DNA of 10,706 bases. Origin: Tannerellaceae bacterium. GTDB lineage: Bacteria; Bacteroidota; Bacteroidia; Bacteroidales; Tannerellaceae. Numbering within the stretch: position 1 is the first letter of the stretch; each line of letters opens with the position of its first letter. The notes under the pieces were generated by a model that was given only the letters and a program-made list of their open reading frames with translations, had not been told where the DNA came from and made no database searches. Both the position numbers and the translations under genes were made by a program. Below, piece after piece: positions 1 to 7,262 of this stretch. The DNA is taken from NCBI GenBank assembly GCA_020860805.1, contig JAJBTP010000479.1, positions 1-10,706 on the forward strand, written 5' to 3'.

Positions 1-36
1 CCCGCCCCCCCCTTTGTTCTTGTTTTGGTCGCTTTC

Positions 37-1206
37 TCAGCCCGCACGGCCACGGGCAAATTTTTGTAAGTTATATTTTTTCGGAGCAAATCCGATTGTT
101 TTCCATTTTTCCTGTAAAGCAATAATCTCTTTATTTTTTGCTTCCCAGTCTTTAAAAGTTACCAGCTGGCTGAAATCAATACTTTCAATCTCTTCGCAAA
201 TCGCTGTTTTTGCTTCCAGGTTTTCCTGCTCTTTCGCTTTCAGTTTTTCGAAATGTTCCTGGTGTCTTTTGTTAATAACAGTTGAAGCCGCTTTAAACCG
301 TGTCCAGATTTCTTCCCGTAACTCTTTGGCAACCGGACCGATTTTACGCCATTGCTGGTGCAACTTCTGTAACTGGTGGAAAGCAGAAATAATATCCTGT
401 TCACTCTCCAGTTTTTCCACCGCTTCACAGAGTGTTGTTTTCAGTTCCAGATTCTTTTTGAAATCATAATCTCTGAATTGATTATTGATTTTAATGATAT
501 CGTAGAATCGTTTACTATATATCTGATAGTTTTTCCATAACTCATTCGCATGCTCCTGTGGTACTGCTTTAATTTCTTTCCAGCGGTGTTGTATATCTTT
601 GAAATCCTGATATAATTTGTTGAAATCATCCTGGCTTTCAGTGAGTACTTTTAACCTGTCTATCAGTTGAAGTTTTAGTGCGTAATTAGCCGCTTTTTGT
701 TGTTCTTCTTCAGCCGCTACAGCTGCTCTTTTTTGTTTATAGACATTTAAAAGTTCTTTTAGCTTTTCTTCCGTATCATCCACAGGAGTCACAAAATCAC
801 TTTCTTCTCCTCCGTTTTCAATGAAAGCCTTTTTTAGTTCTTCTACTTCCGAACGACGCAACTTGTAATAGTTCTGTTTCAAGGTTTTTATATCACCACG
901 GGCACCTTCTGCCGATTCATTTACCAGTCCGGTTAATTGATCCGGTATTTCTTCTTTTGTCAGTTTTCCGGGTGCAGTTGCCGGAGTCTCTTCTTCTACA
1001 GGAGCTTCTTCTGTTTCAGTCACAGAGACCGCTGAGCCTTCTTCCGCAACGGGTGCGGTAGCCGGTTCTTCTTTTTTCTCTTCTGTTACTTCGTTAGGTA
1101 CAGTCTCTTCTGTGGGAGTTGTTGGCTCTGTTACTGCTGGTGCTTTAGCTTCTTCCGATTGACCGTTATCTTCTACCGGCAAATTAGTTCCTTGAGTGTC
1201 ATTCAT
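37..1206 (-). CDS. DUF349 repeat protein, C-terminus cut off near the window edge
   Basis: A protein of unknown function carrying DUF349 repeats. Residues 1 to about 90 are an acidic Pro/Glu/Thr/Ala-rich low-complexity tail. The rest is charged helical, coiled-coil-like sequence with three DUF349 units, at about 175-240, 250-325 and 330-389. Each unit shows the W-K-x-I / W-R-K-I-G pattern (HRWKEIK near 207, QQWRKIG near 285, EKWKTIG near 367). No signal peptide or membrane segment is visible, so it is probably cytoplasmic. The third unit stops abruptly in KFARGRAG, where the family normally continues with an RFRAACDEFF-like stretch. From memory, Bacteroidales homologues are about 600 residues, so roughly a third is missing. 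The stop lies 37 bases from the window edge beside a C-run, and I suspect bad sequence, not a true end. The ATG start is followed directly by the acidic tail. The gene diverges from the sigma factor gene. Confidence 0.85.
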   Translation of the reverse strand: MNDTQGTNLPVEDNGQSEEAKAPAVTEPTTPTEETVPNEVTEEKKEEPATAPVAEEGSAVSVTETEEAPVEEETPATAPGKLTKEEIPDQLTGLVNESAEGARGDIKTLKQNYYKLRRSEVEELKKAFIENGGEESDFVTPVDDTEEKLKELLNVYKQKRAAVAAEEEQQKAANYALKLQLIDRLKVLTESQDDFNKLYQDFKDIQHRWKEIKAVPQEHANELWKNYQIYSKRFYDIIKINNQFRDYDFKKNLELKTTLCEAVEKLESEQDIISAFHQLQKLHQQWRKIGPVAKELREEIWTRFKAASTVINKRHQEHFEKLKAKEQENLEAKTAICEEIESIDFSQLVTFKDWEAKNKEIIALQEKWKTIGFAPKKYNLQKFARGRAG

Positions 1207-1310
1207 AATTACAATCGCATTTAAATGAGGAAGTGTTATCCTATTATCAAATCACAAATTAAACTAAATATTTTTTGATAACATCATGAAAAAGCAATTA
1301 TTTTAACATA

Positions 1311-1318
1311 CAAAAGTA
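1311..1318 (-). promoter_or_regulatory. Candidate -7 promoter box for the DUF349 gene
   Basis: On the minus strand these bases read TACTTTTG, a full match to the Bacteroidota -7 consensus TAnnTTTG. A weak -33 element (TTTA instead of TTTG) lies 21 bases upstream, at 1340-1343. Transcription would start about 100 bases before the ATG at 1206. I found no equally good box for the divergent sigma factor gene in 1207-1443. The rest of that gap is AT-rich and holds nothing else I can name. Confidence 0.45.
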
Positions 1319-1443
1319 GCAAACCCAGGGAAACACCATTAAATTATCCGTTTGATTAATGGGCGATTAATGAAAATTTTATCACCCGGTGTAATTATTT
1401 TTCTTTTTGCCAGACTAATAAGATAAAAAGGGATGATTCGATA

Positions 1444-1926
1444 ATGAACCAGGAAAAAGAATTTATAAATACGATTGAAACATATCAGCAGATTATTTAC
1501 AAAGTTTGCTATATGTATGCCTCAGGACACACCAGTCTAAATGATTTATATCAGGAGGTAGTCATTAATTTATGGAAAGCTTACCCAAAATTCCGTGGTG
1601 AGTGCAAAATCTCTACCTGGATTTACCGGATTGGCCTGAATACATGTATTACTTTTTACAGAAAAGGAAACTCCCTTCCGGAAGTGGTACCCTTTCCGGA
1701 AGGATATGATGTAGTCTGGAAGGATGAGAATGAACAGGCATACCAATTGCGGGAAATGTACCGGCTGATTAATAATTTATCTTCCATAGAGAAAGCCCTT
1801 ATCTTATTGTGGCTGGAAGAGAAAAGTTATCAGGAAATAGCAGAAATAACCGGTGTTTCCAAAGGGAATGTAGCTGTCAAACTCAACCGGATTAAAGAGA
1901 AATTAAAAAACATGTCGAATCTGTAA
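1444..1926 (+). CDS. RNA polymerase sigma factor, sigma-70 family, ECF type
   Basis: A 160-residue ECF sigma factor that would direct RNA polymerase to a small set of promoters. Region sigma-2 covers about residues 8-75 and includes DLYQEVVINLWKAYPKFRG followed by STWIYRIGLNTCITFYRK, the core-binding and -10 recognition helices. A short linker (about 76-103) leads to sigma-4 at about 105-157, with a helix-turn-helix in SYQEIAEITGVSKGNVAVKL. Length and domain order are typical of the family. A purine-rich AAGGGA about nine bases before the ATG may help initiation. The membrane-protein gene follows after 17 bases and is probably co-transcribed, which suggests a sigma/regulator pair. The target promoters cannot be read from this window. 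Confidence in the family is high; the signal it answers to is unknown. Confidence 0.93.
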   Translation: MNQEKEFINTIETYQQIIYKVCYMYASGHTSLNDLYQEVVINLWKAYPKFRGECKISTWIYRIGLNTCITFYRKGNSLPEVVPFPEGYDVVWKDENEQAYQLREMYRLINNLSSIEKALILLWLEEKSYQEIAEITGVSKGNVAVKLNRIKEKLKNMSNL

Positions 1927-1943
1927 TTCAATAAGGATAAATT

Positions 1944-2546
1944 ATGGAAATGGAAGATTTAAAATCAGGGTGGAAAATACTCAATGAGCGACTTTCCCAA
2001 AGTGAGAAGTTAAACAGAATGATTATTCAGGAGATGATTCATAAGAAAACGATTTCTGCTTACCGGAAATTATTTTATACAGACCATATATCAAATCTGT
2101 TAACCATTCTATTTATTATTCTTCTTTTAGGTAATGCGTTTAGTGCAAAGCCTATAATGAAAATGCAAACCTTTATTTTCCTGGAGATTTTTATGACTCT
2201 GGCCCTGGTTGTACAACTATTTGCATTCTCATTCTTTGCACGGTTTAGCCTTGAGTCTGCCCAATTAATTGAGTCTGCCAAAATAATTGTGAAATATCAA
2301 TGGTGGATAAATAAACAAAAGAAGTATACACCTTTGGTTGCGACAATATATATGATAGTCGTATTTCTTTTGGAAAACCCTCCTATCTCTATTCTGGAAA
2401 CAGTTATAAGGATTATTGTGGGAATAATTTTACTTTGTGCTATCTTATGGGGATTCTATTACTTTTATGGAAACAACCTGCACGATATAAAACAAGGTTT
2501 AAAAGAACTGGAAGAACTGGAAGACGATAAATTAGAGGATGCCTGA
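1944..2546 (+). CDS. Four-helix membrane protein, putative anti-sigma partner
   Basis: A 200-residue protein that I do not recognise by named family. Its cytoplasmic-looking N-terminus (about 1-46, beginning MEMEDLKSGWKILNERL) is charged and helical. Four hydrophobic segments follow, at about 47-66, 76-98, 128-144 and 150-176, and the C-terminal tail is strongly acidic (LKELEELEDDKLEDA). AAGGAT six bases before the ATG supports this start over the in-frame ATG two codons later. The gene sits 17 bases behind the ECF sigma gene on the same strand. A membrane protein with a soluble N-terminus in that position is a common arrangement for regulators that hold the sigma factor at the membrane, so an anti-sigma role is inferred from context. 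No zinc-binding HxxxCxxC motif is present, so it is not a ZAS-type anti-sigma factor. Confidence 0.8.
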   Translation: MEMEDLKSGWKILNERLSQSEKLNRMIIQEMIHKKTISAYRKLFYTDHISNLLTILFIILLLGNAFSAKPIMKMQTFIFLEIFMTLALVVQLFAFSFFARFSLESAQLIESAKIIVKYQWWINKQKKYTPLVATIYMIVVFLLENPPISILETVIRIIVGIILLCAILWGFYYFYGNNLHDIKQGLKELEELEDDKLEDA

Positions 2547-2569
2547 GGATAACGATATATAAGTTATAA

Positions 2570-2689
2570 GTCCTAAAGGGACGCTTTAATCTAGCCCAGG
2601 ACAAAGTCCTGGGTTGAATAATAAATAATGTTTTAAGTGCTGAAAGCACGGCTAAAAAATAACCTGAACCTGGCACTACGTACCGGGCT
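2570..2689. repeat. Cluster of four REP-like short hairpins
   Basis: Four short palindromes lie in 120 bases of intergenic DNA. They are GTCCTAAAGGGAC (2570-2582), a 23-base hairpin starting AGCCCAGGAC (2593-2615), GTGCTGAAAGCAC (2637-2649), and a second 23-base hairpin at 2667-2689. Read on the minus strand, the last one starts AGCCCGGTAC and matches the layout of the 2593-2615 hairpin (AGCCC, five variable bases, three-base loop, five variable bases, then GG(G/T)TT). The two large hairpins are therefore inverted copies of one design. This looks like the REP/BIME elements scattered by RAYT transposases, but no such transposase is in the window. The cluster lies between two converging transcription units and could also act as a transcription end or mRNA 3' stabiliser. 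Confidence 0.65.
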
Positions 2690-2731
2690 ATAATCATTCC
2701 TCCCTCCAGGACTTACTATTTCCGGATTAAT

Positions 2732-2965
2732 TTAGAATACAGAGAGCCTTCCAATCAATTCGTCCCCCAAAGCCCGTTTGGTTTCGATGTGTTCTTTTAC
2801 GGCAGTCACAAAAGGATTGTTTTCAAAATCACCCCGTACCCCTTCAAAATCTTTCTCTTTTTCCTCGCGGAAACCATCCACACCAAAACCGGTCATCGAA
2901 GTCAGTGAAAATTCCTTATGTGCATCCTGGTAAAGCATTTCGTCCAGTCCGATAACTGATTGCTG
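2732..2965 (-). pseudogene. C-terminal 77 codons of the DUF4954 gene, detached by an amber stop
   Basis: Directly after the TAG at 2966-2968 the same frame stays open for 77 sense codons to a TAA at 2732-2734. It begins QQSVIGLDEMLYQDAHKEF and includes GFGVDGFREEKEKDF and NPFVTAVKEHIETKRALG. This reads as the normal conserved C-terminal end of DUF4954 proteins, which brings the whole to 660 codons, close to the family length as I remember it. The lack of any further damage suggests that the stop is very recent, suppressed, or an error. An ATG at 2938 could start an independent 68-residue product, but nothing suggests that it is used. Confidence 0.75.
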
Positions 2966-4714
2966 CTATTTCTGGACCAGTTCGATAATTTTATCCGGAG
3001 TAATGGTTTGCAAATTTACCCCATAGTATGCTTCAATCATTTCGTATGCCCAGGTCCATTCACGGAAATAGTATTTTTCATACTCTTCTTCGAGATAAGA
3101 CTCAATCTGTGTGAGTGTTGAAAAGGTTTCTCCTTCAATATTATCCAGTAATTTATCCAACGCTTTACGTGAAAGAATAAGACCGGATAAATCAATCCAT
3201 TCACCGGAACCGGTTTTTTCATCTGTGGCAAGGCGTTTCCGGATTTCTTCAACAGATTGGAATTGAATTCCTTCTAACCGTTTGATCAATGGGTTTCCTA
3301 AGAATTTATCAATCGCCATCCGGTACAGTTTGATTCCTTTTTGTAAAGAACTACCTTTGATACGGGTATTCTGGTAATAATAGATTTCAGAAGTTTCTCC
3401 TACCAATGACTGTAATTGTTTCAGTACACGGATAGCCTTCATCATTTTTTGAATAGTATAAGGACTTAATAAGTTGTAATTTATTTTATCCAGTTTGACT
3501 GAATCCACCCGTTTATCACGTTTAGGCCATTTCTGTGCATCACGGATAGTGCCTACACTTCGTAGATTAACACCCGGAACCAGATACGTCTCATCATCCT
3601 TTTCAATTAAATAAGAAAAAGGTAAATCAGAAGTATCACAATGATGATAATGCCGTCCCATTACCAGTGAGAAAGCTCCAATCCGGGAAGGCCATAAAAT
3701 ATAAGAATCACTCGTTGTTTTCGAGCCTCTTTCTACAATACCCTGGTGAATCGGGCCTAATTTATACATGTGGTTACTCTGGTTGGAACCACTTCCGGCA
3801 TTCAGGAACGAATACATCCCGGCTATTAAAAGACTGCTTTTATGCATAGATACCGTGAAAGGACCGGCAAAAATGGCACAGGCCTCCCCATTCTCGAACG
3901 CACAGTTACTAAATAACAGAGAATCATGTGCAGAAAAATTATGAGTTACATGACAAGCCTGTCCGATAAAACAACGGATGATTTTAGCCGCATCCGATAC
4001 CATTGCACCGGATGAAATAATAAAATCCTGTGCAATGACACTGCCTCCTATAAATACCGGAGCCTTTTGGTTACTGTTAATTGAACCATTTTCCAACCGG
4101 GTACAGTTTTCTATCGCCGTATATTCTCCGACTTTTACATTGTGAATCGTTCCGGTATTAACAATCCGTACACAATCCGCGACCGTACCGGTTGTAGAAG
4201 CAACAGAATCTGCATATTTTTTTATAAGCTGCTGTAATTTTTGAATTAGAACAGGACGATGCCGGTATAAAGCAATAATGTAAGCCAGTGAGGCTGACAG
4301 ATGATCGTAAATGGGTACCTCACGTCCACCGGTTTCATTCAGTACAGCTACCTCCACATTATTTCCGAAAGAGGTTAATTCATCCACCATCATGACGTGA
4401 ATATTCTGTATAAAACAACGATTACCAATTGTATAATTGGCAATATAGTTATGTACATCCTCAATCAATACATTGTTACCTAAAGTACAGTTATGAAGAG
4501 TTGCACGGCAGAGTCCGCTGTGTTTTTTCATACCTCCCGGCAGATCAAGACTTTCTTCAAATGCGCCTAACTCCACTTGGCCGGAAAACCGGGTGTACCA
4601 TACATATTCAATATCAAATTTTTCAGGTACTAAAACGGTATTCCAGTCGTCCGCATGACAAAACTGAGATTGCAATTGTACAATCTCTTCAGGGTAAAGG
4701 TTTCTTCTTTTCAT
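2966..4714 (-). CDS. DUF4954 family hexapeptide-repeat protein, truncated by in-frame TAG
   Basis: A 582-residue reading frame of the DUF4954 family, biochemical function unknown. The N-terminal half (about residues 70-340) is rich in left-handed beta-helix hexapeptide pattern, for example NNVLIEDVHNYIANYTIGNR, GTIHNVKVGEYTAIENCTRL and APVFIGGSVIAQDFII, as in acyl- and nucleotidyl-transferase-like proteins. The C-terminal part is helical. There is no signal peptide or membrane segment. The frame ends at an amber codon, number 583, in ELVQK-stop-QQSVIGLDEM. Related proteins appear to have Trp there, so one base (TGG to TAG) explains it. The gene begins 18 bases after the hflX stop on the same strand and is probably co-transcribed with it. 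The truncated product would lack 77 residues and may not be functional. Family assignment is confident; I give no reaction. Confidence 0.88.
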   Translation of the reverse strand: MKRRNLYPEEIVQLQSQFCHADDWNTVLVPEKFDIEYVWYTRFSGQVELGAFEESLDLPGGMKKHSGLCRATLHNCTLGNNVLIEDVHNYIANYTIGNRCFIQNIHVMMVDELTSFGNNVEVAVLNETGGREVPIYDHLSASLAYIIALYRHRPVLIQKLQQLIKKYADSVASTTGTVADCVRIVNTGTIHNVKVGEYTAIENCTRLENGSINSNQKAPVFIGGSVIAQDFIISSGAMVSDAAKIIRCFIGQACHVTHNFSAHDSLLFSNCAFENGEACAIFAGPFTVSMHKSSLLIAGMYSFLNAGSGSNQSNHMYKLGPIHQGIVERGSKTTSDSYILWPSRIGAFSLVMGRHYHHCDTSDLPFSYLIEKDDETYLVPGVNLRSVGTIRDAQKWPKRDKRVDSVKLDKINYNLLSPYTIQKMMKAIRVLKQLQSLVGETSEIYYYQNTRIKGSSLQKGIKLYRMAIDKFLGNPLIKRLEGIQFQSVEEIRKRLATDEKTGSGEWIDLSGLILSRKALDKLLDNIEGETFSTLTQIESYLEEEYEKYYFREWTWAYEMIEAYYGVNLQTITPDKIIELVQK

Positions 4715-4732
4715 ACATAGATGTTAAAATAG

Positions 4733-5950
4733 TTATTCAACGATGTCGTCATATTGCTGGAAAAGGAAATCATTGTAGGGGAAACGGGTCACATGAATCT
4801 GCTTTACCCGTTCATACAATAACTCTTTCAACTCCTCCATATTGGTCTTATTTTTAGCTGAGATAAAAATACAATTATCTTTCATCTTATTCATCCAGGT
4901 CCGCTTCAATTCCTCTAAATTAATATTCTCGCGGGTACGTGGTGTAAGGTCATCTTCATCTTTCGGTACAAATGTAAAGGCATCAATTTTATTGAAAACC
5001 ATAATCATCGGCTTCTCGGAATCATCAATTTCCGCCAGTGTTTTATTTACCACCTCTATCTGTTCTTCAAAAGTAGGATGTGAAATATCTACAACATGTA
5101 CCAATAAGTCGGCCTCCCGGACTTCATCCAGGGTTGATTTAAAAGATTCAACCAGTTCAGTAGGAAGTTTACGGATGAAACCGACCGTATCGGAAAGAAG
5201 GAACGGCAAATTATTAATAATCACTTTCCGGACAGTCGTATCCAGTGTGGCAAACAATTTATTCTCCGCAAATACTTCGCTTTTGCTTAACTGGTTCATC
5301 AGGGTTGATTTTCCTACATTGGTATACCCAACTAATGCAACCCGGACCATTTTACCCCGGTTTTTTCGTTGTACGCTTTTCTGCTTATCAATCTCGATTA
5401 AATCCTTTTTCAATTTATCGATTTTATCCAGAATAATACGGCGGTCGGTTTCCAGCTGGGTTTCACCCGGACCACGCATACCTACCCCTCCCCGCTGACG
5501 TTCCAGGTGTGTCCACAGCCGGGTTAACCGGGGGAGCATATATTTGTATTGTGCCAGTTCTACCTGGGTTTTTGCATGGGCAGTCTGTGCCCGTTTGGCA
5601 AAAATATCCAGAATCAGATTCGTACGGTCTAAGATTTTGACCTGTAATTCCCGTTCAATATTACGTAATTGTTTGGGTGAGAGTTCATCATCAAAGATGA
5701 CTAATCCGATTTCATTCTCTACTACGTATTCTTTGATTTCCTGAAGTTTTCCTTTTCCGACGAACGTAACAGGATGAGGATGGTCCAGCCGCTGGTAGAA
5801 TCTCTTTGCGGTTTGTACTCCGGCCGTATCTGCCAGAAACGACAACTCATCCAGGTATTCATTTACTTTCTGTTCGTTTTGATGCTGTGTGATTAAACCG
5901 ACTAAAACGGCTTTCTCGGTCACGGCTTCTGATATCACAAATTCTTTCAT
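4733..5950 (-). CDS. hflX: Ribosome-associated GTPase HflX
   Basis: A 405-residue GTPase of the HflX family. Known members bind the 50S subunit and split stalled ribosomes after heat or antibiotic stress. The N-terminal HflX domain spans about residues 1-195 and includes the Gly-rich segment GGVGMRGPGETQLETDRR (154-171) that touches the nucleotide site. The G domain follows, with G1 GYTNVGKST (208-216), G3 DTVGF (254-258), G4 NKID (320-323) and a G5-like SAK (364-366), so all key GTP-binding motifs are intact. The ATG at 5950 precedes the expected beginning MKEFVISEAVTEKAVLVGL. The stop is TAA. The DUF4954 gene lies 18 bases downstream. A -7 box and a near-palindrome lie upstream, in the leader region. 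The length is normal for Bacteroidota HflX. Confidence 0.97.
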   Translation of the reverse strand: MKEFVISEAVTEKAVLVGLITQHQNEQKVNEYLDELSFLADTAGVQTAKRFYQRLDHPHPVTFVGKGKLQEIKEYVVENEIGLVIFDDELSPKQLRNIERELQVKILDRTNLILDIFAKRAQTAHAKTQVELAQYKYMLPRLTRLWTHLERQRGGVGMRGPGETQLETDRRIILDKIDKLKKDLIEIDKQKSVQRKNRGKMVRVALVGYTNVGKSTLMNQLSKSEVFAENKLFATLDTTVRKVIINNLPFLLSDTVGFIRKLPTELVESFKSTLDEVREADLLVHVVDISHPTFEEQIEVVNKTLAEIDDSEKPMIMVFNKIDAFTFVPKDEDDLTPRTRENINLEELKRTWMNKMKDNCIFISAKNKTNMEELKELLYERVKQIHVTRFPYNDFLFQQYDDIVE

Positions 5951-5976
5951 TCAAATGAAAATTTTAATATATAGGC

Positions 5977-5997
5977 ATGAAAACGTACGCGTTTCAT
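5977..5997 (-). promoter_or_regulatory. Near-palindrome in the predicted hflX leader
   Basis: These 21 bases carry the arms ATGAAA and TTTCAT around a perfect CGTACG core, with one and two unpaired bases between arm and core. They lie just downstream of the candidate hflX -7 box (6002-6009), about at the predicted transcription start. That position fits an operator or a short 5' RNA stem. This is visible symmetry only; no regulator is known to me. Confidence 0.3.
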
Positions 5998-6001
5998 ATC
6001 A

Positions 6002-6009
6002 CAAAGATA
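6002..6009 (-). promoter_or_regulatory. Candidate -7 promoter box for hflX
   Basis: On the minus strand this reads TATCTTTG, a full match to the Bacteroidota consensus TAnnTTTG, about 50 bases before the hflX ATG. No good TTTG is found at the -33 distance; the nearest T-rich match (TTTA) is only 17 bases away. The -7 match alone therefore carries the call. Confidence 0.45.
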
Positions 6010-6066
6010 ATGAAATAGATCGGAATTAAAGTAGAACAAATTTTAGAACATGTAGTTCATATCTCT

Positions 6067-6074
6067 TATCTTTG
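6067..6074 (+). promoter_or_regulatory. Candidate -7 promoter box for the sirtuin-ogt unit
   Basis: This reads TATCTTTG, a full match to TAnnTTTG, with a weak -33 element (TTTA at 6042-6045) 21 bases upstream. Transcription would begin near 6080, leaving an mRNA leader of only about 5 to 12 bases before the possible starts at 6086 and 6092. The same octamer faces the other way at 6002-6009, so the two divergent genes share a compact promoter region. Confidence 0.5.
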
Positions 6075-6085
6075 TTGAAAACAGA

Positions 6086-6784
6086 ATGCATATGAAAAAG
6101 TTGGTCGTACTTACCGGTGCGGGAATGAGTGCGGAGAGTGGAATTTCCACTTTCCGCGATTCAGACGGATTGTGGGAAAAACACGGAGTAGAAGATGTGG
6201 CTACTCCTGAGGCATTCGCCAAAGACCCGGCACTTGTCCTGGAATTTTATAATCAACGCAGGCGGCAGCTCCTTACCTGTGAACCCAATGACGGACACCG
6301 GGGACTGGCTGCGTTAGAGAAAGATTTTGAAGTACATATTATTACACAAAATGTAGATAATCTGCATGAAAAGGCCGGTAGTACGCAGGTCTTACATTTA
6401 CATGGTGAACTAATGAAATCCTGTCCGGTTAATAATACCGGCAAATGGTATGATATCCCTGTGGAAAATCCCGATATATGCATAGGGGATACAGATACAG
6501 AGGGTGTACAATTGCGTCCCTATATTGTTTGCTTTGGAGAAGCGGTACCCATGATTGATCCGGCCATCCGCCTGGTGGAAGCGTCGGATATTATGGTTGT
6601 AATCGGAACCTCGTTGAATGTATATCCGGCTGCCGGATTACTGAATTATGTGCGTAAAGGACAACCTGTTTTTCTCATTGATCCGAAAGAAGTTCAAACC
6701 CACCGGAATGATGTGCGCTTTATTCAGGCAGGAGCTTCTGAAGGGGTCGCTGTTTTAACACAACTTTTAAAAGAATATGTATGA
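6086..6784 (+). CDS. cobB: NAD-dependent protein deacylase, Sir2 family (CobB/SIRT5-like)
   Basis: A 232-residue sirtuin. The family removes acyl groups from lysine while consuming NAD+. Visible motifs are the NAD-binding GAGMSAES (11-18) with TFR (22-24), TQNVDNLH (87-94), the catalytic His106 in HLHGE, and GTSLNVYPAA (174-183). Tyr55 and Arg58 in FYNQR match the Y-x-x-R pair that lets SIRT5/CobB-type enzymes take acidic acyl groups such as succinyl, so a desuccinylase-like preference is plausible. The usual zinc tetrad of two CxxC pairs is absent. The cysteines present (65, 113, 132, 149) are scattered, as in other Bacteroidota members that I recall. The start may be the ATG at 6092 (MKKLVVLTGAG), because family members begin there. 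The TGA stop overlaps the ogt ATG, so the two are translationally coupled. Confidence 0.94.
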   Translation: MHMKKLVVLTGAGMSAESGISTFRDSDGLWEKHGVEDVATPEAFAKDPALVLEFYNQRRRQLLTCEPNDGHRGLAALEKDFEVHIITQNVDNLHEKAGSTQVLHLHGELMKSCPVNNTGKWYDIPVENPDICIGDTDTEGVQLRPYIVCFGEAVPMIDPAIRLVEASDIMVVIGTSLNVYPAAGLLNYVRKGQPVFLIDPKEVQTHRNDVRFIQAGASEGVAVLTQLLKEYV

Positions 6785-7254
6785 GCCGGATGAATACTAT
6801 TTATATGCAGAGCCCTGTAGGTTGGATAGAATTACAGGCCAGTGAAACCCATTTATGTGGGTGCCGTTCAGTTGCAGGACCCGGAGAAGCAACCCCTCTG
6901 GCTGAGAAAAACCCTGTGTTGCAGGAAGCGGTGAAGCAATTGACTGAATACTTTGACAGAAAAAGGACTACTTTTGAGTTACCTCTTCAACAGCAGGGCA
7001 CTCCCTATCAGCAAACCGTCTGGAATGAGTTGCTGAATATCCCTTATGGGAAGTGTATTTCATACAAAGAACTGGCTGCCCGTACCGGAAATGCCAAAGC
7101 CTGTCGTGCAGCCGGATCGGCTAACGGTAAAAATAATATATTTATTATCGTACCCTGCCACCGGGTGATACAATCCAACGGAACTTTGGGAGGATTTGCC
7201 TATGGGTTGGAGATGAAACAGTTTTTGCTGGATTTGGAAAAAACTACTCCTTAA
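6781..7254 (+). CDS. ogt: Methylated-DNA--[protein]-cysteine S-methyltransferase
   Basis: A 157-residue O6-alkylguanine-DNA alkyltransferase, a suicide repair protein that moves a methyl group from O6-methylguanine to its own cysteine. The active-site motif is IVPCHRVI with Cys126. The helix-turn-helix part has the DNA-base-flipping Arg109 in ACRAAGSANG, and YGKCISYKELA (89-99) and GGFAYGLEMK (137-146) are in the expected places. The N-terminal domain (about 5-65) is short and poorly conserved, and there is no AdaA-type zinc domain, so this is an Ogt/MGMT form and not a full Ada. The proline often found before the active-site strand (NPI) is Asn here (NNI). The ATG at 6781 overlaps the sirtuin stop as ATGA; an in-frame ATG at 6790 is an alternative start. 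The gene is followed by the CCCTTCAC repeat region. Confidence 0.96.
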   Translation: MSRMNTIYMQSPVGWIELQASETHLCGCRSVAGPGEATPLAEKNPVLQEAVKQLTEYFDRKRTTFELPLQQQGTPYQQTVWNELLNIPYGKCISYKELAARTGNAKACRAAGSANGKNNIFIIVPCHRVIQSNGTLGGFAYGLEMKQFLLDLEKTTP

Positions 7255-7262
7255 AAACGGTT

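Noticed and set aside
2440..2697. An 85-codon minus-strand frame over the hairpin cluster
   Set aside because: It overlaps the end of the membrane-protein gene and the palindromes, and its sequence is only a read-through of repeat DNA.
2966..2968. Stop-codon reassignment (TAG as sense) in this organism
   Set aside because: Only one in-frame TAG is seen and every other intact gene reads normally under the standard code; a single mutation or error is far simpler.
4842..5498. A 218-codon open frame on the plus strand
   Set aside because: It lies wholly antisense to the well-supported hflX, has no recognisable domain and a composition typical of a reverse-strand shadow.
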